From assembly GCA_030680575.1 (NCBI GenBank), contig JAUXVI010000050.1, forward strand, positions 1-39,026: a DNA stretch of 39,026 bases, in the 5' to 3' direction. Source of the stretch: Hylemonella sp. Its GTDB lineage: Bacteria; Pseudomonadota; Gammaproteobacteria; Burkholderiales; Burkholderiaceae_C. This document shows, one piece after another, positions 1 to 9,518 of the stretch. The notes beneath the pieces are model-generated. The model saw only the letters and a program-made list of their open reading frames with translations, did not search any database and had not been told where the DNA came from. Within the stretch, counting starts at the first letter, position 1, and each line of letters starts with the position of its first letter. The position numbers were made by a program, and so were the translations under genes.

Positions 1-690
1 GTTCTCGAACGCCAGATCGGCCACGCCACTCTTGGTGGTGTGGGTGATGGCGCCGCCCAGTTCCTCGGCCGTCACTTCCTCGTGCGTCACGGTTTTCACC
101 ACCTCGGGGCCGGTGACGAACATGTAGGAGCTGTCCTTCACCATGAAGATGAAGTCGGTCATGGCCGGGCTGTACACCGCACCGCCGGCCGACGGGCCCA
201 TGATCATGCTGATCTGCGGAATCACGCCGGAGGCCATCACATTTCGCTGGAACACGTCGGCATAACCGCCCAGCGATGCCACGCCTTCCTGAATGCGCGC
301 ACCGCCCGAGTCGTTCAGGCCGATCACCGGCGCACCGACCTTCATGGCCTGGTCCATGATCTTGCAGATCTTCTCGGCATGGGCTTCAGAGAGAGCGCCG
401 CCGAAGACGGTGAAGTCCTGACTGAAGACGAACACTAGGCGGCCGTTGATCATGCCGTAGCCGGTGACGACACCGTCACCCGCGATCTAGTTGTCCTGCA
501 TGCCGAAGTCGACACAGCGATGCTCGACGAACATGTCCCACTCTTCGAAGGTGCCCTCGTCGAGCAGCACTTCCAGGCGTTCGCGCCCCGTCAGCTTGCC
601 CTTGGCGTGCTGCGCGGTGATGCGTTTTTCACCGCCTCCCAGGCGCGCGGCAGCGCGCTTTTTTTCCAGTTGTTCAAGGATGTCGTGCAT
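1..690 (-). pseudogene. pccB: Propionyl-CoA carboxylase beta chain, partial, with in-frame amber codon
   Basis: This is the N-terminal part of the biotin-dependent carboxyltransferase subunit that turns propionyl-CoA into methylmalonyl-CoA. The N-terminus shows the family pattern [20 protein letters not shown], then [20 protein letters not shown] and [11 protein letters not shown]. After residue 67 the frame meets TAG at 487-489. The same frame then continues open to the window edge with family sequence: [20 protein letters not shown], later [20 protein letters not shown] and [10 protein letters not shown]. Lys is usual at the interrupted position, so a single A-to-T change from AAG would explain the stop. 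The ATG at 690 starts 58 bp after the meaB stop. It belongs with mcm and meaB in methylmalonyl-CoA metabolism. It may be a true pseudogene, a recent mutation or a sequencing error. The family assignment is firm; whether the gene works is open. Confidence 0.85.
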
Positions 691-728
691 GGTTCGTCCT
701 CTGTCGGTGCTGATATATGAAGATGTTG

Positions 729-782
729 ACTACTGATTTGATAGCTGCTCACGCCCGTTTTTCATAGGCCTGGAGCAGATTT
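729..782 (+). repeat. Comamonadaceae-type 54-bp interspersed repeat, copy 1
   Basis: The copy has the head ACTACTGATTTGATAGC, then the core TGCTCACGC and a tail containing CATAGGCCTGGAGC and ending ATTT. It aligns with the copies at 9448, 24797, 28791 and 37379, with small indels in the tail. It covers the 3' end of meaB, including its stop codon at 749-751. Confidence 0.7.
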
Positions 783-1762
783 CTTGCGGCCGTGGAAGCG
801 GCCAGCCGGCCGGCCGCCACATCGGCATGGAGTTGGGGCAGGAGCTCGCGCACCTGCGGGTGGGCACGGAAAGCCTGTTTGAGGCCGGCCTCGATACGCT
901 CCCACATCCAGGCTTGGGCCTGGGCCTGGCGCCGCGTGGCCAGCTTGCCGTTGGCGGTTTGCAGCGCGCGGAACTCGGTGACCGCCGCCCAGAAGTGGTC
1001 CACGCCCTGCCCCAGCAAGGCACTGAGCTGCACCACCTTCGGGTGCCAAAGCTTCTCGTCGTGGTGCGCATGCTCGGGGTTGCCGTGCAGGCCAAGCAGG
1101 CGCAGGCTGGAGGTGATCTGCGCCTGCGCGCGCGTGGCGGCGGCCGGGTCGATGTCGGCCTTGTTGATGGCCACCAGGTCGGCCAGCTCCATCACGCCCT
1201 TCTTGATGGCCTGCAAGTCGTCACCGGCATTGGGCAACTGCAGCAACACGAACATGTCGGTCATACTGGCCACGGCGGTCTCGCTCTGGCCCACGCCCAC
1301 GGTCTCGACGATCACGATGTCGTAACCCGCGGCCTCGCACACCAGCATGGCCTCGCGCGTTTTCTCCGCCACGCCGCCCAAGGTGCCGCTGCTCGGGCTC
1401 GGGCGGATGTAGGCATGCTCGTGCACCGAAAGCTTTTCCATCCGGGTCTTGTCGCCCAGGATGGAGCCGCCCGAAACCGTGCTGCTGGGGTCCACCGCCA
1501 GCACGGCCACGCGATGGCCCTTGTTGATCAGGTACAAGCCCAGCGCTTCAATGAAGGTGGACTTGCCAACCCCAGGCACCCCGCTGATGCCCAGACGGAA
1601 CGACTTACCGGTGTGCGGCAGCAAGGCCGTCAGCAGCTCGTCGGCCTGGGCACGATGGTCGGCGCGCGTGGACTCCAGCAACGTGATCGCCTTGGCCATG
1701 GCGCGGCGCTGCTGGGCGGGGTTACCCTGCAGGATGCCGTCCAGGAGAGGCAGAGGAGCCAC
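749..1762 (-). CDS. meaB: Methylmalonyl-CoA mutase-associated GTPase MeaB (ArgK family)
   Basis: This is a G3E-family P-loop GTPase that protects the B12-dependent methylmalonyl-CoA mutase and gates cofactor loading. Visible motifs, in order, are Walker A GVPGVGKS, the DPSS motif after the second strand, the switch region ETVGVGQSE, and the base-specificity motif NKAD. I chose the GTG at 1762, which lies just past the mcm stop (TGACGTG), with AAGG six bases upstream; this gives 337 residues. An ATG at 1801 in the same frame would add 13 residues and overlap mcm by 38 bp, but it has no usable ribosome site. The last ten or so residues and the stop codon fall inside a 54-bp repeat, so the native C-terminus may have been replaced. 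It is translationally close to mcm, so co-expression is likely. Confidence 0.93.
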   Translation of the reverse strand: MAPLPLLDGILQGNPAQQRRAMAKAITLLESTRADHRAQADELLTALLPHTGKSFRLGISGVPGVGKSTFIEALGLYLINKGHRVAVLAVDPSSTVSGGSILGDKTRMEKLSVHEHAYIRPSPSSGTLGGVAEKTREAMLVCEAAGYDIVIVETVGVGQSETAVASMTDMFVLLQLPNAGDDLQAIKKGVMELADLVAINKADIDPAAATRAQAQITSSLRLLGLHGNPEHAHHDEKLWHPKVVQLSALLGQGVDHFWAAVTEFRALQTANGKLATRRQAQAQAWMWERIEAGLKQAFRAHPQVRELLPQLHADVAAGRLAASTAARNLLQAYEKRA

Positions 1763-1763
1763 G

Positions 1764-3923
1764 TCAGGCCTTGTTGGCGGCTTTGATTTGTTCCAGCACA
1801 TCCTTGGCGCTGGCCGGGATCGGCGTGCCGGGGCCGTAGATACCCTTGACGCCGGCCTCGTACAGGAAGTCGTAGTCCTGACGCGGGATCACGCCGCCAA
1901 CGAAGACGATGATGTCATCGGCGCCCTGCTTCTTCAACTCGGCAATGATGGCCGGCACCAGGGTCTTGTGGCCGGCGGCCAGGGTGGAGACGCCCACCGC
2001 GTGCACGTCGTTCTCGATCGCCTGGCGCGCGCATTCCTCGGGGGTCTGGAACAGCGGCCCCATGTCGACGTCGAAGCCGAGGTCGGCAAAGGCCGTGGCC
2101 ACCACCTTGGCGCCACGGTCATGGCCGTCCTGGCCGAGCTTGGAGATCATCACGCGCGGACGGCGGCCATGGCTTTCGGCGAAGTCGGCAATTTCTTTCT
2201 TGAGGGCGTCCCAGCCTTCGGCTGAGTCATAGGCTGCTGCGTACACACCGGTCACCTTTTGCGTATCGGCGCGATGGCGCCCAAAAACCTTTTCCAGCGC
2301 ATCCGACACCTCGCCCACCGTGGCGCGCAGGCGAATGGCCTTGATCGACAGATCCAGCAGGTTGCCGCTGCCCTGCTCGGCGGCAGCCGTCAAGGCATCG
2401 AGTGCGGCCTGCACCGCCTTGGCATCGCGCTGGGCCTTGATGGCCTTCAGGCGCGTGATCTGGCCCTCGCGCACCTTGACATTGTCCACCTCGAGAATCT
2501 CGATCGGGTCTTCTTTTTTCAGCTTGTACTTGTTGACGCCAACAATCACGTCGCGCCCCGAATCGATGCGCGCCTGCTTCTCGGCGGCAGCGGCCTCGAT
2601 CTTGAGCTTGGCCCAGCCGGAATCCACGGCCTTGGTCATGCCACCCATGGCCTCGACTTCCTCGATGATGGCCCAGGCGGCGTCCGCCATGTCCTGGGTC
2701 AGTTTTTCCATCATGTAGCTGCCGGCCCAGGGGTCGATCACGTTGGTGATGTGGGTCTCTTCCTGGATGATGAGTTGGGTGTTGCGGGCGATGCGGGCGC
2801 TGAACTCGGTCGGCAGCGCGATCGCTTCGTCAAAGCTGTTGGTGTGCAGGCTCTGCGTGCCGCCAAACACGGCCGCCATGGCCTCGATGGTGGTGCGCAC
2901 CACGTTGTTGTACGGGTCCTGTTCGGTCAACGACCAGCCCGAAGTCTGGCTGTGCGTGCGCAGCATCAGGCTCTTGGGGTTCTTGGCGTTGTAGCCCTTC
3001 ATGATGCGGCACCACAGCAGGCGCGCCGCGCGCATCTTGGCGATTTCTAGGTAGAAATTCATGCCCACCGCCCAGAAGAAGCTCAGGCGGCCGGCAAAGT
3101 CGTCCACGTCCATGCCCTTGGCAATGGCGGTCTTCACATACTCCTTGCCGTCGGCCAGGGTGAAGGCCATCTCCAGCGCCTGGTTGGCCCCGGCTTCCTG
3201 CATGTGGTAACCCGAGATCGAGATCGAGTTGAACTTGGGCATGTTCTTGCTCGTGTACTCGATGATGTCGCCGATGATGCGCATGCTCGGCTCGGGCGGG
3301 TAGATGTAGGTGTTGCGGACCATGAACTCTTTCAGAATGTCGTTCTGAATCGTTCCGGACAACTTGTCCTGGCTCACGCCCTGCTCTTCGGCCGCCACCA
3401 CGTAACCAGCCAGCACCGGCAGCACGGCGCCGTTCATGGTCATGGAGACGCTGACCTTGTCCAGCGGAATCTCGTTGAACAGGACCTTCATGTCCTCCAC
3501 CGAGTCGATCGCCACACCGGCCTTGCCGACGTCGCCGGTCACGCGCGGGTGGTCGGAGTCGTACCCGCGGTGGGTGGCCAGATCGAAGGCCACGCTCACG
3601 CCCTGGCCGCCGGCGGCCAGCGCCTTGCGGTAGAAGGCATTGGATTCTTCGGCGGTGGAGAAGCCGGCGTACTGGCGAATGGTCCAGGGCCGCACGGCGT
3701 ACATGGTGGCCTGCGGGCCGCGCAGGTAGGGCTCGAAGCCCGGCAGCGTGTCGGCGTGCGGCAGGTTCTGGGTGTCGGCTGCGGTGTACAGCGGCTTGAC
3801 GCTGATGCCGTCGGGCGTGACCCAGTTCAGGGCGTCAACGTTGCCACCAGGGGCGGATTTGACGGCAGCTTTGTGCCAAGCTTCGAGGCTGGCGCTCTGG
3901 AATTCGGGGTTTTTCTGGCTCAT
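1764..3923 (-). CDS. mcm: Methylmalonyl-CoA mutase, single-chain, B12-dependent
   Basis: The enzyme interconverts (R)-methylmalonyl-CoA and succinyl-CoA, linking propionate, odd-chain and branched-chain breakdown to the citric acid cycle. The 719-residue product has an N-terminal TIM-barrel substrate domain ([20 protein letters not shown], then [14 protein letters not shown]) and a C-terminal cobalamin-binding domain. That domain has the base-off signature DGHDRG at about residues 599-604, followed by VSTLAAGH and VGGVIP. The ATG at 3923 fits family N-termini ([10 protein letters not shown]). The frame is open further upstream, with an ATG at 3986, but no ribosome site supports it. meaB follows immediately and pccB after it. 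The promoter lies in the 106-bp gap shared with the divergent GntR gene. Confidence 0.95.
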   Translation of the reverse strand: MSQKNPEFQSASLEAWHKAAVKSAPGGNVDALNWVTPDGISVKPLYTAADTQNLPHADTLPGFEPYLRGPQATMYAVRPWTIRQYAGFSTAEESNAFYRKALAAGGQGVSVAFDLATHRGYDSDHPRVTGDVGKAGVAIDSVEDMKVLFNEIPLDKVSVSMTMNGAVLPVLAGYVVAAEEQGVSQDKLSGTIQNDILKEFMVRNTYIYPPEPSMRIIGDIIEYTSKNMPKFNSISISGYHMQEAGANQALEMAFTLADGKEYVKTAIAKGMDVDDFAGRLSFFWAVGMNFYLEIAKMRAARLLWCRIMKGYNAKNPKSLMLRTHSQTSGWSLTEQDPYNNVVRTTIEAMAAVFGGTQSLHTNSFDEAIALPTEFSARIARNTQLIIQEETHITNVIDPWAGSYMMEKLTQDMADAAWAIIEEVEAMGGMTKAVDSGWAKLKIEAAAAEKQARIDSGRDVIVGVNKYKLKKEDPIEILEVDNVKVREGQITRLKAIKAQRDAKAVQAALDALTAAAEQGSGNLLDLSIKAIRLRATVGEVSDALEKVFGRHRADTQKVTGVYAAAYDSAEGWDALKKEIADFAESHGRRPRVMISKLGQDGHDRGAKVVATAFADLGFDVDMGPLFQTPEECARQAIENDVHAVGVSTLAAGHKTLVPAIIAELKKQGADDIIVFVGGVIPRQDYDFLYEAGVKGIYGPGTPIPASAKDVLEQIKAANKA

Positions 3924-3976
3924 GGCGTGGCGGCGGGGCACAACAAGGCGCCCAGTGTTGCGTTGCGTGGAGTTTA

Positions 3977-3997
3977 CATCATTCATAATTATTGATG
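3977..3997. promoter_or_regulatory. Candidate GntR operator between mcm and its divergent regulator
   Basis: The AT-rich mcm/gntR gap holds CATCA (3977-3981) and TGATG (3993-3997) as inverted arms, with an 8-bp palindrome ATAATTAT at 3985-3992 between them. The two symmetries have slightly different centres. The position between divergent genes suggests a binding site for the adjacent regulator. This is inference; I know no matching consensus. Confidence 0.35.
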
Positions 3998-4029
3998 CAA
4001 AATATTCTGCACAGCTTACAATTCTGACC

Positions 4030-4677
4030 ATGTCTGCCGTATCCCTCTCCCCCCGCGCACTTTATGAGGAAGTGGCCGAACTCCTGCGCCAGCGCATCTT
4101 CAAGCGCGAGCTGGAGCCCGGCAGCTGGATTGACGAACTGAAGATCGCAGAGGACTATGGCATCAGCCGCACGCCCCTGCGTGAAGCCCTCAAGGTCTTG
4201 GCAGCCGAAGGCCTAGTGACGATGAAGGTGCGCCGCGGCGCCTACGTGACCGAGGTCAATGAGAAAGACCTGACCGACGTCTACCACCTGCTCTCGCTGC
4301 TGGAGTCCGACGCGGCCGGCGTCGTCGCGAGCCGGGCCACGGAAACCCAGCTGCGCGAGTTGAAGACCTTGCATGACGAACTGGAAACCGCGGCACGTCC
4401 ACACAAGCAGGACCGGGAGCGCTTCTTCGAGATCAACGAACGCTTTCACATGCGCCTGCTGGAGATCGCTGACAACCGCTGGCGCGACCAGATGGTGGCC
4501 GACTTGCGCAAGGTCATGAAACTCAACCGGCACCACTCCCTGTTCAAGTCCGGCCGCATTGAGGAATCGCTGGCCGAGCACCGCGCCATCATGGCGGCGC
4601 TGCAGGCCCACGACGCGTCCGCCGCCATCCAGGCCATGCAGGCGCATTTCCGCAACGGATTGGAAGCAGCCGTCTAG
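4030..4677 (+). CDS. GntR-family (FadR/FCD subfamily) transcriptional regulator
   Basis: The 215-residue protein has an N-terminal winged helix-turn-helix ([16 protein letters not shown], then the recognition helix [20 protein letters not shown]) and a C-terminal helical FCD ligand domain. The FCD part has the usual acidic and histidine positions ([17 protein letters not shown], and EHRAIMAAL near the end). FCD regulators usually bind small carboxylic acids or acyl-CoAs and often control the divergent operon; here that is mcm-meaB-pccB, which suggests control of propionate or methylmalonate use. The ATG at 4030 is chosen because the GntR domain starts right after it; the upstream extension of the frame runs antisense into mcm. 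The protein is clearly paralogous to MatR in this window (27979-28647), sharing [16 protein letters not shown] and ADNRW. Confidence 0.9.
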   Translation: MSAVSLSPRALYEEVAELLRQRIFKRELEPGSWIDELKIAEDYGISRTPLREALKVLAAEGLVTMKVRRGAYVTEVNEKDLTDVYHLLSLLESDAAGVVASRATETQLRELKTLHDELETAARPHKQDRERFFEINERFHMRLLEIADNRWRDQMVADLRKVMKLNRHHSLFKSGRIEESLAEHRAIMAALQAHDASAAIQAMQAHFRNGLEAAV

Positions 4678-4781
4678 CCAGCGCCGCTGCGCTGACTAGA
4701 ATGAACTCACCGCGCGTCTGGAGGCTGTGAGGCCACGACCCGACGACGCCGATTCATTCATAAAAAAGTCGACTGACCGAC

Positions 4782-7376
4782 ATGCCTGGGACAAGCGAAG
4801 CACGACCGACCGAGGTACAGCCTGCCACCTCTGTGCAGCAAACGCTGCTGGAGTACCAGGCCATTCTTGCCAATGCCTCCATCGGCATCCTGTTCACGCG
4901 CGACCGCAAGGTGCTGCATTGCAACCCCAAGTTTTCTGAAATCTTCGGCTGGCCGCATGGCGATCTGGTCGGCCAACCTGGCTCGGTCTTTTACCTGTCC
5001 GACGAGGAGTACGCCGAGATCGGCCGCCTGGCGACCCCCATCCTCACCCGCGGGGGCATGCTGGACCGGGAACTGCAGATGTGCCGCAAGGATGGCAGCG
5101 CCATCTATTGCCATATGCGGGCCAAGGCGATCAATCCGCAGAACACAGCGGAAGGCACGATCTGGATCATTGAGGACATCAGCGAACGCAGGCATGCCGA
5201 GTCCCGGCTGCAAGACCTGCTGCTCAAGCAACAGGCCATTCTTGAATATGCCTCTCTGGGCATCATGTTCACCAGCAACGGCCGGATCGTGCACTGCAAC
5301 CCGCGCTTCGACGCCATCCTGGACTGGCCCGTCGGTTCGCTGGAGGGCCGCATGGCCGAGGTCATCTTTCGCAGCCATGAGGACTATGTCTACTTCGGTC
5401 GGACCGTGGGGCCGCGCCTGGTGGATGGCGATCTGGTGGACATCAACTGGGAAAACGTGCGCCGTGACGGCACTCCGATCTGGTGCCGTCACGTGGCCAA
5501 GGCACTCCCGACCACCGACGGCAGCCAGAGCACGATCTGGATCACCGAAGACATCAGCGACAAACGAGCCGCCGAAGAGGCCTTGGCGGTGGCCCATCAG
5601 GAGTTGGAACTCAGAGTGCAGCAACGCACTGAGGAGCTGGCGCAGACCAATGCTCGCCTTGTGCAGGAGGTGGCGGAGCGCAAGGAGATCGAGAGCAACC
5701 TGCGCGCCAGCGAAGCCCGGCTGCGCGACCTGCTGGAGATGTCCTCCGACTGGTTCTGGGAACAGGACGCCAACTTCCGCTTCGTTGAAGTTTCGGGTGG
5801 CACCCCTTATCTGCCGTCACGCATGACCACCGGCAAAACCCGCTGGGAACTGCCACTGCTCGGCATCTCGCCCGCGCAGTGGCAGGAGCACAGGAAAACC
5901 CTGGATGCGCACCTGCCCTTCAAGAATTTCAACTACCAGATTGAATCCCCATCCGGCCAGCTGCGCTGGTTCTCCATCAGTGGCAAGCCACTGTTCGAGA
6001 ACGGGCAATTCTGCGGTTACCGCGGCATCGGCTCGGATATCACCGAGCGCAAGACCACCGAGGAGCAGATCGAATTCCTGGCCTACCACGACCCGTTGAC
6101 CGGCCTGCCCAACCGCGTGCTGCTGGAAGACCGGCTGGCGCAGGCCATGGCGCATGCCAGCCGCAGCCAGACCCATCTGGCATTGCTGTTTCTGGACCTG
6201 GACAACTTCAAGCAGATCAATGACTCCCTCGGCCATGCAACGGGCGATGCGCTGCTCAAGCAAGTGGCGCTGCGCCTGGGCGAGTGCATCCGCGAGAGCG
6301 ACACCATCAGCCGGCAAGGGGGCGATGAATTTGTCGTCTTGCTGAACGAGCTGCAGGATCCCGATGCCAGCCTGGCGGCTCTGACCAAGATCGTGAGCAA
6401 GTTGCAGGACCCGTTCCTGGTCGATGGCAACGAGCTCTCGACCTCGGTTTCCATCGGCGTGACCATCTATCCCGAAGACGGCACAGATTTCGACACCCTG
6501 CGCAAGAAAGCCGACATGGCGATGTACCGCGCCAAGGAGGCCGGGCGCAATACCTACCGTTTCTTCGACGAAGCCATGAACAGCGAGGCCATCGAGCACC
6601 TGGTGATTCGCAATGGCTTGCGTCGCGCCCTGGAGCGCGACGAACTGGTGCTGCATTACCAGCCGCAAATCGACCTCGCATCAGGCCAGATCATTGGTGC
6701 GGAGGCCCTGATCCGCTGGCGGCACCCGGAACTGGGGGTGGTGGCGCCGGGCCGCTTCATCCACATCGCCGAGGACAGCGGCATGATCGTGCCGATCGGC
6801 GAGTGGGTCCTCAACAAGGCCTGCCAACAGGCCATGGCATGGCAACGTGCCGGCCTGCCCAGGCTGCTGATGGCCGTCAACCTGTCTGCGGTCCAGTTCC
6901 GACGCGGCAATGTGGAACAGAATGTCATGCACGCCCTGCAGCGCTCCGGGCTCGACCCCGCGCTGCTGGAACTGGAGCTGACCGAATCCATCCTGATCCA
7001 GAATGTCGAGCAGGTGCTGGCCACGGTCAAGGCGCTCAAGCGGCTGGGCGTCAAGCTCTCCATTGACGACTTCGGCACCGGCTACTCGAGCCTGTCCTAC
7101 CTCAAACGTTTTGACATCGACAAGCTCAAGATCGACCAGTCCTTCATCCGCGACCTGGCCACGGATCCGGACGATGCCGCCATCGTGCATGCCATCGTGC
7201 AGATGGCGCACAGCCTGAATCTGAAAGCCATTGCCGAAGGCGTGGAACATGCCGCCATGCTGCCGCAGTTGCGCGACTTCGGTTGCGACGAAGCCCAGGG
7301 CTACTACTTTGCCCGTCCCATGCCGGCAGACGAATTCGAGCGTTACCTGGCGGGCCTGCAGCTGAGCCCGCCCTGA
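4782..7376 (+). CDS. Three-PAS GGDEF-EAL c-di-GMP signalling protein
   Basis: This 864-residue protein can in principle both make and degrade cyclic di-GMP. The domains, in order, are PAS 1 (about 21-140), PAS 2 (about 145-265), a coiled coil (262-310), PAS 3 (about 306-425, ending GIGSDITERK), GGDEF (about 430-595) and EAL (about 605-860). The active site GGDEF (513-517) is intact, and the product-inhibition site RESD (504-507) lies exactly five residues before it. The EAL signature EALIRW (641-646), DDFGTGYSS (762-770) and QGYYFARP (839-846) are also intact, so both activities are plausible. PAS 1 and PAS 2 look like an internal duplication, both carrying QAIL..AS.GI.FT and HCNP.F. No membrane segment is seen, so it is probably cytosolic. 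It stands alone, 104 bp after the GntR gene. The input signal is unknown. Confidence 0.93.
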   Translation: MPGTSEARPTEVQPATSVQQTLLEYQAILANASIGILFTRDRKVLHCNPKFSEIFGWPHGDLVGQPGSVFYLSDEEYAEIGRLATPILTRGGMLDRELQMCRKDGSAIYCHMRAKAINPQNTAEGTIWIIEDISERRHAESRLQDLLLKQQAILEYASLGIMFTSNGRIVHCNPRFDAILDWPVGSLEGRMAEVIFRSHEDYVYFGRTVGPRLVDGDLVDINWENVRRDGTPIWCRHVAKALPTTDGSQSTIWITEDISDKRAAEEALAVAHQELELRVQQRTEELAQTNARLVQEVAERKEIESNLRASEARLRDLLEMSSDWFWEQDANFRFVEVSGGTPYLPSRMTTGKTRWELPLLGISPAQWQEHRKTLDAHLPFKNFNYQIESPSGQLRWFSISGKPLFENGQFCGYRGIGSDITERKTTEEQIEFLAYHDPLTGLPNRVLLEDRLAQAMAHASRSQTHLALLFLDLDNFKQINDSLGHATGDALLKQVALRLGECIRESDTISRQGGDEFVVLLNELQDPDASLAALTKIVSKLQDPFLVDGNELSTSVSIGVTIYPEDGTDFDTLRKKADMAMYRAKEAGRNTYRFFDEAMNSEAIEHLVIRNGLRRALERDELVLHYQPQIDLASGQIIGAEALIRWRHPELGVVAPGRFIHIAEDSGMIVPIGEWVLNKACQQAMAWQRAGLPRLLMAVNLSAVQFRRGNVEQNVMHALQRSGLDPALLELELTESILIQNVEQVLATVKALKRLGVKLSIDDFGTGYSSLSYLKRFDIDKLKIDQSFIRDLATDPDDAAIVHAIVQMAHSLNLKAIAEGVEHAAMLPQLRDFGCDEAQGYYFARPMPADEFERYLAGLQLSPP

Positions 7377-7434
7377 AGTCGGCTTGGGCGACGGATCCTG
7401 CATCGCCGTCTGCCATGCATGAGCGGTTATCATT

Positions 7435-7448
7435 AAGGGTTAACCCTT
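7435..7448. promoter_or_regulatory. Perfect 14-bp palindrome upstream of the acyl-CoA ligase
   Basis: AAGGGTTAACCCTT is a perfect palindrome 97 bp upstream of the ligase start codon, alone in the 168-bp gap after the GGDEF-EAL gene. Its length and position suit an operator for a dimeric repressor, for example a TetR-type fatty acid regulator. The protein that binds it is unknown. Confidence 0.45.
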
Positions 7449-7544
7449 GGACGCCGCTACTCTTCACTACTCTGACCGCCCGCAACCCGCCGCTGGCATC
7501 CCCTCAGCGGCGCCGCGTGCCTCCCGATCCGAACCGACTGCCCG

Positions 7545-9386
7545 ATGCTTTCCGTCCAACCCCACCTCGACTCCGTCCAGACCCTGCCCCAATTGCTCGC
7601 CTTTCGCGCAGCCACCAGTCCGCAGGGTGAGGCCTTTCGTGAATTCGATACCGCCAGCGGCCGCTGGTTCAGCCTGAGCTGGGCCGCCACCCTGGAACGG
7701 GTGACGCAATGGCAGCGCGCCCTGGCGGCCAGCCAGCTGCCGGCCGGCGCCCGCGTGGCCATCCTGCTGCCCAACGGCCTGAATGCCATGAGCATCGACC
7801 AGGCCACGCTGGCGCAGGGTGCCGTGCCCGTGCCCTTGCACGCCATCGACAACCCCGGCAGCATTGCCTACATCCTGGCCGATTGCGAAGCCTCGCTGCT
7901 CATGGTCACGTCCACCGAGCAATGGGAGAAGATTCGCGGCGTGGGCACCCCGCTGCCGGCGCTGCGTACCGTGGTGGTGACCGATCTGGACAGCCCCCTG
8001 CCCGCCGCCACCGACAGCCTGTCGGTGGTCGCCTTGGCCGATTGGCTGGCCCGTGGCCAGGCCAATGTCAGCCTGGCCACGCCGCCAGGCCCTGAGGACC
8101 TGGCCACCATCGTCTACACCTCTGGCACCACCGGCAAACCCAAGGGCGTCATGCTGACCCACTGCAACGTGGTGGCCAACGTCAAGGCCGTGCTGGCGCG
8201 CGTCACACCCACCGAAGAAGACGTTTTCCTGTCTTTCCTGCCGCTGTCTCACACCTTCGAGCGCACGGCCGGCTACTACCTGCCGATCGCGGCAGGTAGT
8301 TGCGTGGCGTATGCGCGCTCGGTGGCGCTGCTGGCAGAAGACCTGAAGATCGTGCGTCCGACGGTGCTGATCTCGGTGCCCCGCATCTACGAGCGGGTCT
8401 ATGCCAAGCTGCTGGAGCGGGTCTCCCCCTCGCCGTTCAAAACACGCCTGTTCGAGGCGGCACAGGCCGTGGGCTGGCGCCGTTTCCGGGCCGGCCAGGG
8501 CTTGCTGCCCCCACGGCCGGAAGAAGAGCGGGCCGCCGGCCTCTGGCGCCTGCTGCCCTGGTCGCTGTTGCAGCGCCTGGTGGCCCAACCCCTGCTGGCC
8601 CAGTTTGGCGGCCGCGTGCGGGTGGCCGTCAGCGGCGGTGCACCGCTGTCACCCACCATCGCCCGCTGCTTCCTCGGCTTGGGCCTGCCGCTGGTGCAAG
8701 GCTATGGCATGACCGAAACCTCGCCCGTGGTGGCCGTCAATGCCCTGAGCGACAACGACCCCATCACGGTGGGCCGGGCGCTGCCCGGGGTCGACGTCCG
8801 GATCGGCGCCAACCGCGAACTCCAAGTGAGAGGTCCCTCCGTCATGAAGGGGTACTGGAAGCGTCCGGAAGACACCGAACGCATCCTGTCGGGTGACGGC
8901 TGGCTGGCCTCGGGCGACCAGGCCGAGATCCGTGATGGCCGCATCCGCATCCTGGGTCGCATCAAGGAAATCATCGTCACCTCGACCGGCGAAAAAGTCC
9001 CGCCGGGCGACCTGGAACTGGCCATCACCTCGGACCCGCTGTTCGAGCAGGTCTTTGTGGTCGGTGAGCAGCACCCCTTCATTGCCTGCGTGGCAGTGGT
9101 ACAGCGCGACGAATGGCGCCGCCTGGCCGTGGAACTGGGCCTTGACCCGGATGACGCCGCCAGCCTGCGCCACCCGGACGCACAAAAGGCCGCACTGGCG
9201 CGCATCGAGCACGTGACATCGAGCTTTGCACGCTACGCCGTGCCGCGCGCCGTCACCCTGACGCTGGAGCCCTGGACGATCGACAACACCTTCATGACCC
9301 CGACGCTCAAGCTCAAACGCAACAACCTGATGGGCCACTTCGGTGCGCAGATTGAGTTGATGTACCAGAAGCCGGGCGCCCGCTGA
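7545..9386 (+). CDS. Long-chain fatty acid--CoA ligase (AMP-forming, COG1022 type)
   Basis: This 613-residue ANL-superfamily enzyme should activate long-chain fatty acids to acyl-CoA with ATP. It shows the P-loop YTSGTTGKPKGVMLTH, the adenine-site motif GYGMTETSP, the hinge-region sequence LASGDQAEI...GRIKEIIVTSTGEKV, and a C-terminal lysine-rich segment (TPTLKLKRN). The insert LSFLPLSHTFERTAGYY and the extended middle section match the long-chain branch (COG1022) rather than medium-chain or acetyl-CoA enzymes. The ATG at 7545 is the first one giving a family-like N-terminus. It is monocistronic, facing dusA convergently, with a candidate operator upstream. It could be called fadD, but the symbol is withheld because several paralogues are usual in this family of bacteria. 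Confidence 0.9.
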   Translation: MLSVQPHLDSVQTLPQLLAFRAATSPQGEAFREFDTASGRWFSLSWAATLERVTQWQRALAASQLPAGARVAILLPNGLNAMSIDQATLAQGAVPVPLHAIDNPGSIAYILADCEASLLMVTSTEQWEKIRGVGTPLPALRTVVVTDLDSPLPAATDSLSVVALADWLARGQANVSLATPPGPEDLATIVYTSGTTGKPKGVMLTHCNVVANVKAVLARVTPTEEDVFLSFLPLSHTFERTAGYYLPIAAGSCVAYARSVALLAEDLKIVRPTVLISVPRIYERVYAKLLERVSPSPFKTRLFEAAQAVGWRRFRAGQGLLPPRPEEERAAGLWRLLPWSLLQRLVAQPLLAQFGGRVRVAVSGGAPLSPTIARCFLGLGLPLVQGYGMTETSPVVAVNALSDNDPITVGRALPGVDVRIGANRELQVRGPSVMKGYWKRPEDTERILSGDGWLASGDQAEIRDGRIRILGRIKEIIVTSTGEKVPPGDLELAITSDPLFEQVFVVGEQHPFIACVAVVQRDEWRRLAVELGLDPDDAASLRHPDAQKAALARIEHVTSSFARYAVPRAVTLTLEPWTIDNTFMTPTLKLKRNNLMGHFGAQIELMYQKPGAR

Positions 9387-9447
9387 GCGGCCGAGCGCCG
9401 GCCAGCGGGTCTTGCCGGTAGGCCCTGCAGATAGAGCAACGCCGAAT

Positions 9448-9501
9448 GCTATTATTTTTATAGCTATCGGCGCAATATCGGCGAGGCGAAAGCCCTGATT
9501 T
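9448..9501 (+). repeat. Comamonadaceae-type 54-bp interspersed repeat, copy 2
   Basis: The head GCTATTATTTTTATAGC can form a small GCTAT/ATAGC hairpin. It is followed by the core GGCGCAATA and a tail ending CCTGATTT. The copy lies between the convergent acyl-CoA ligase and dusA genes, touching no coding sequence. The head is nearly identical to copy 4 (GCTATTCTTTTTATAGC). Confidence 0.75.
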
Positions 9502-9518
9502 CTTCAAAAACCCGGTAT

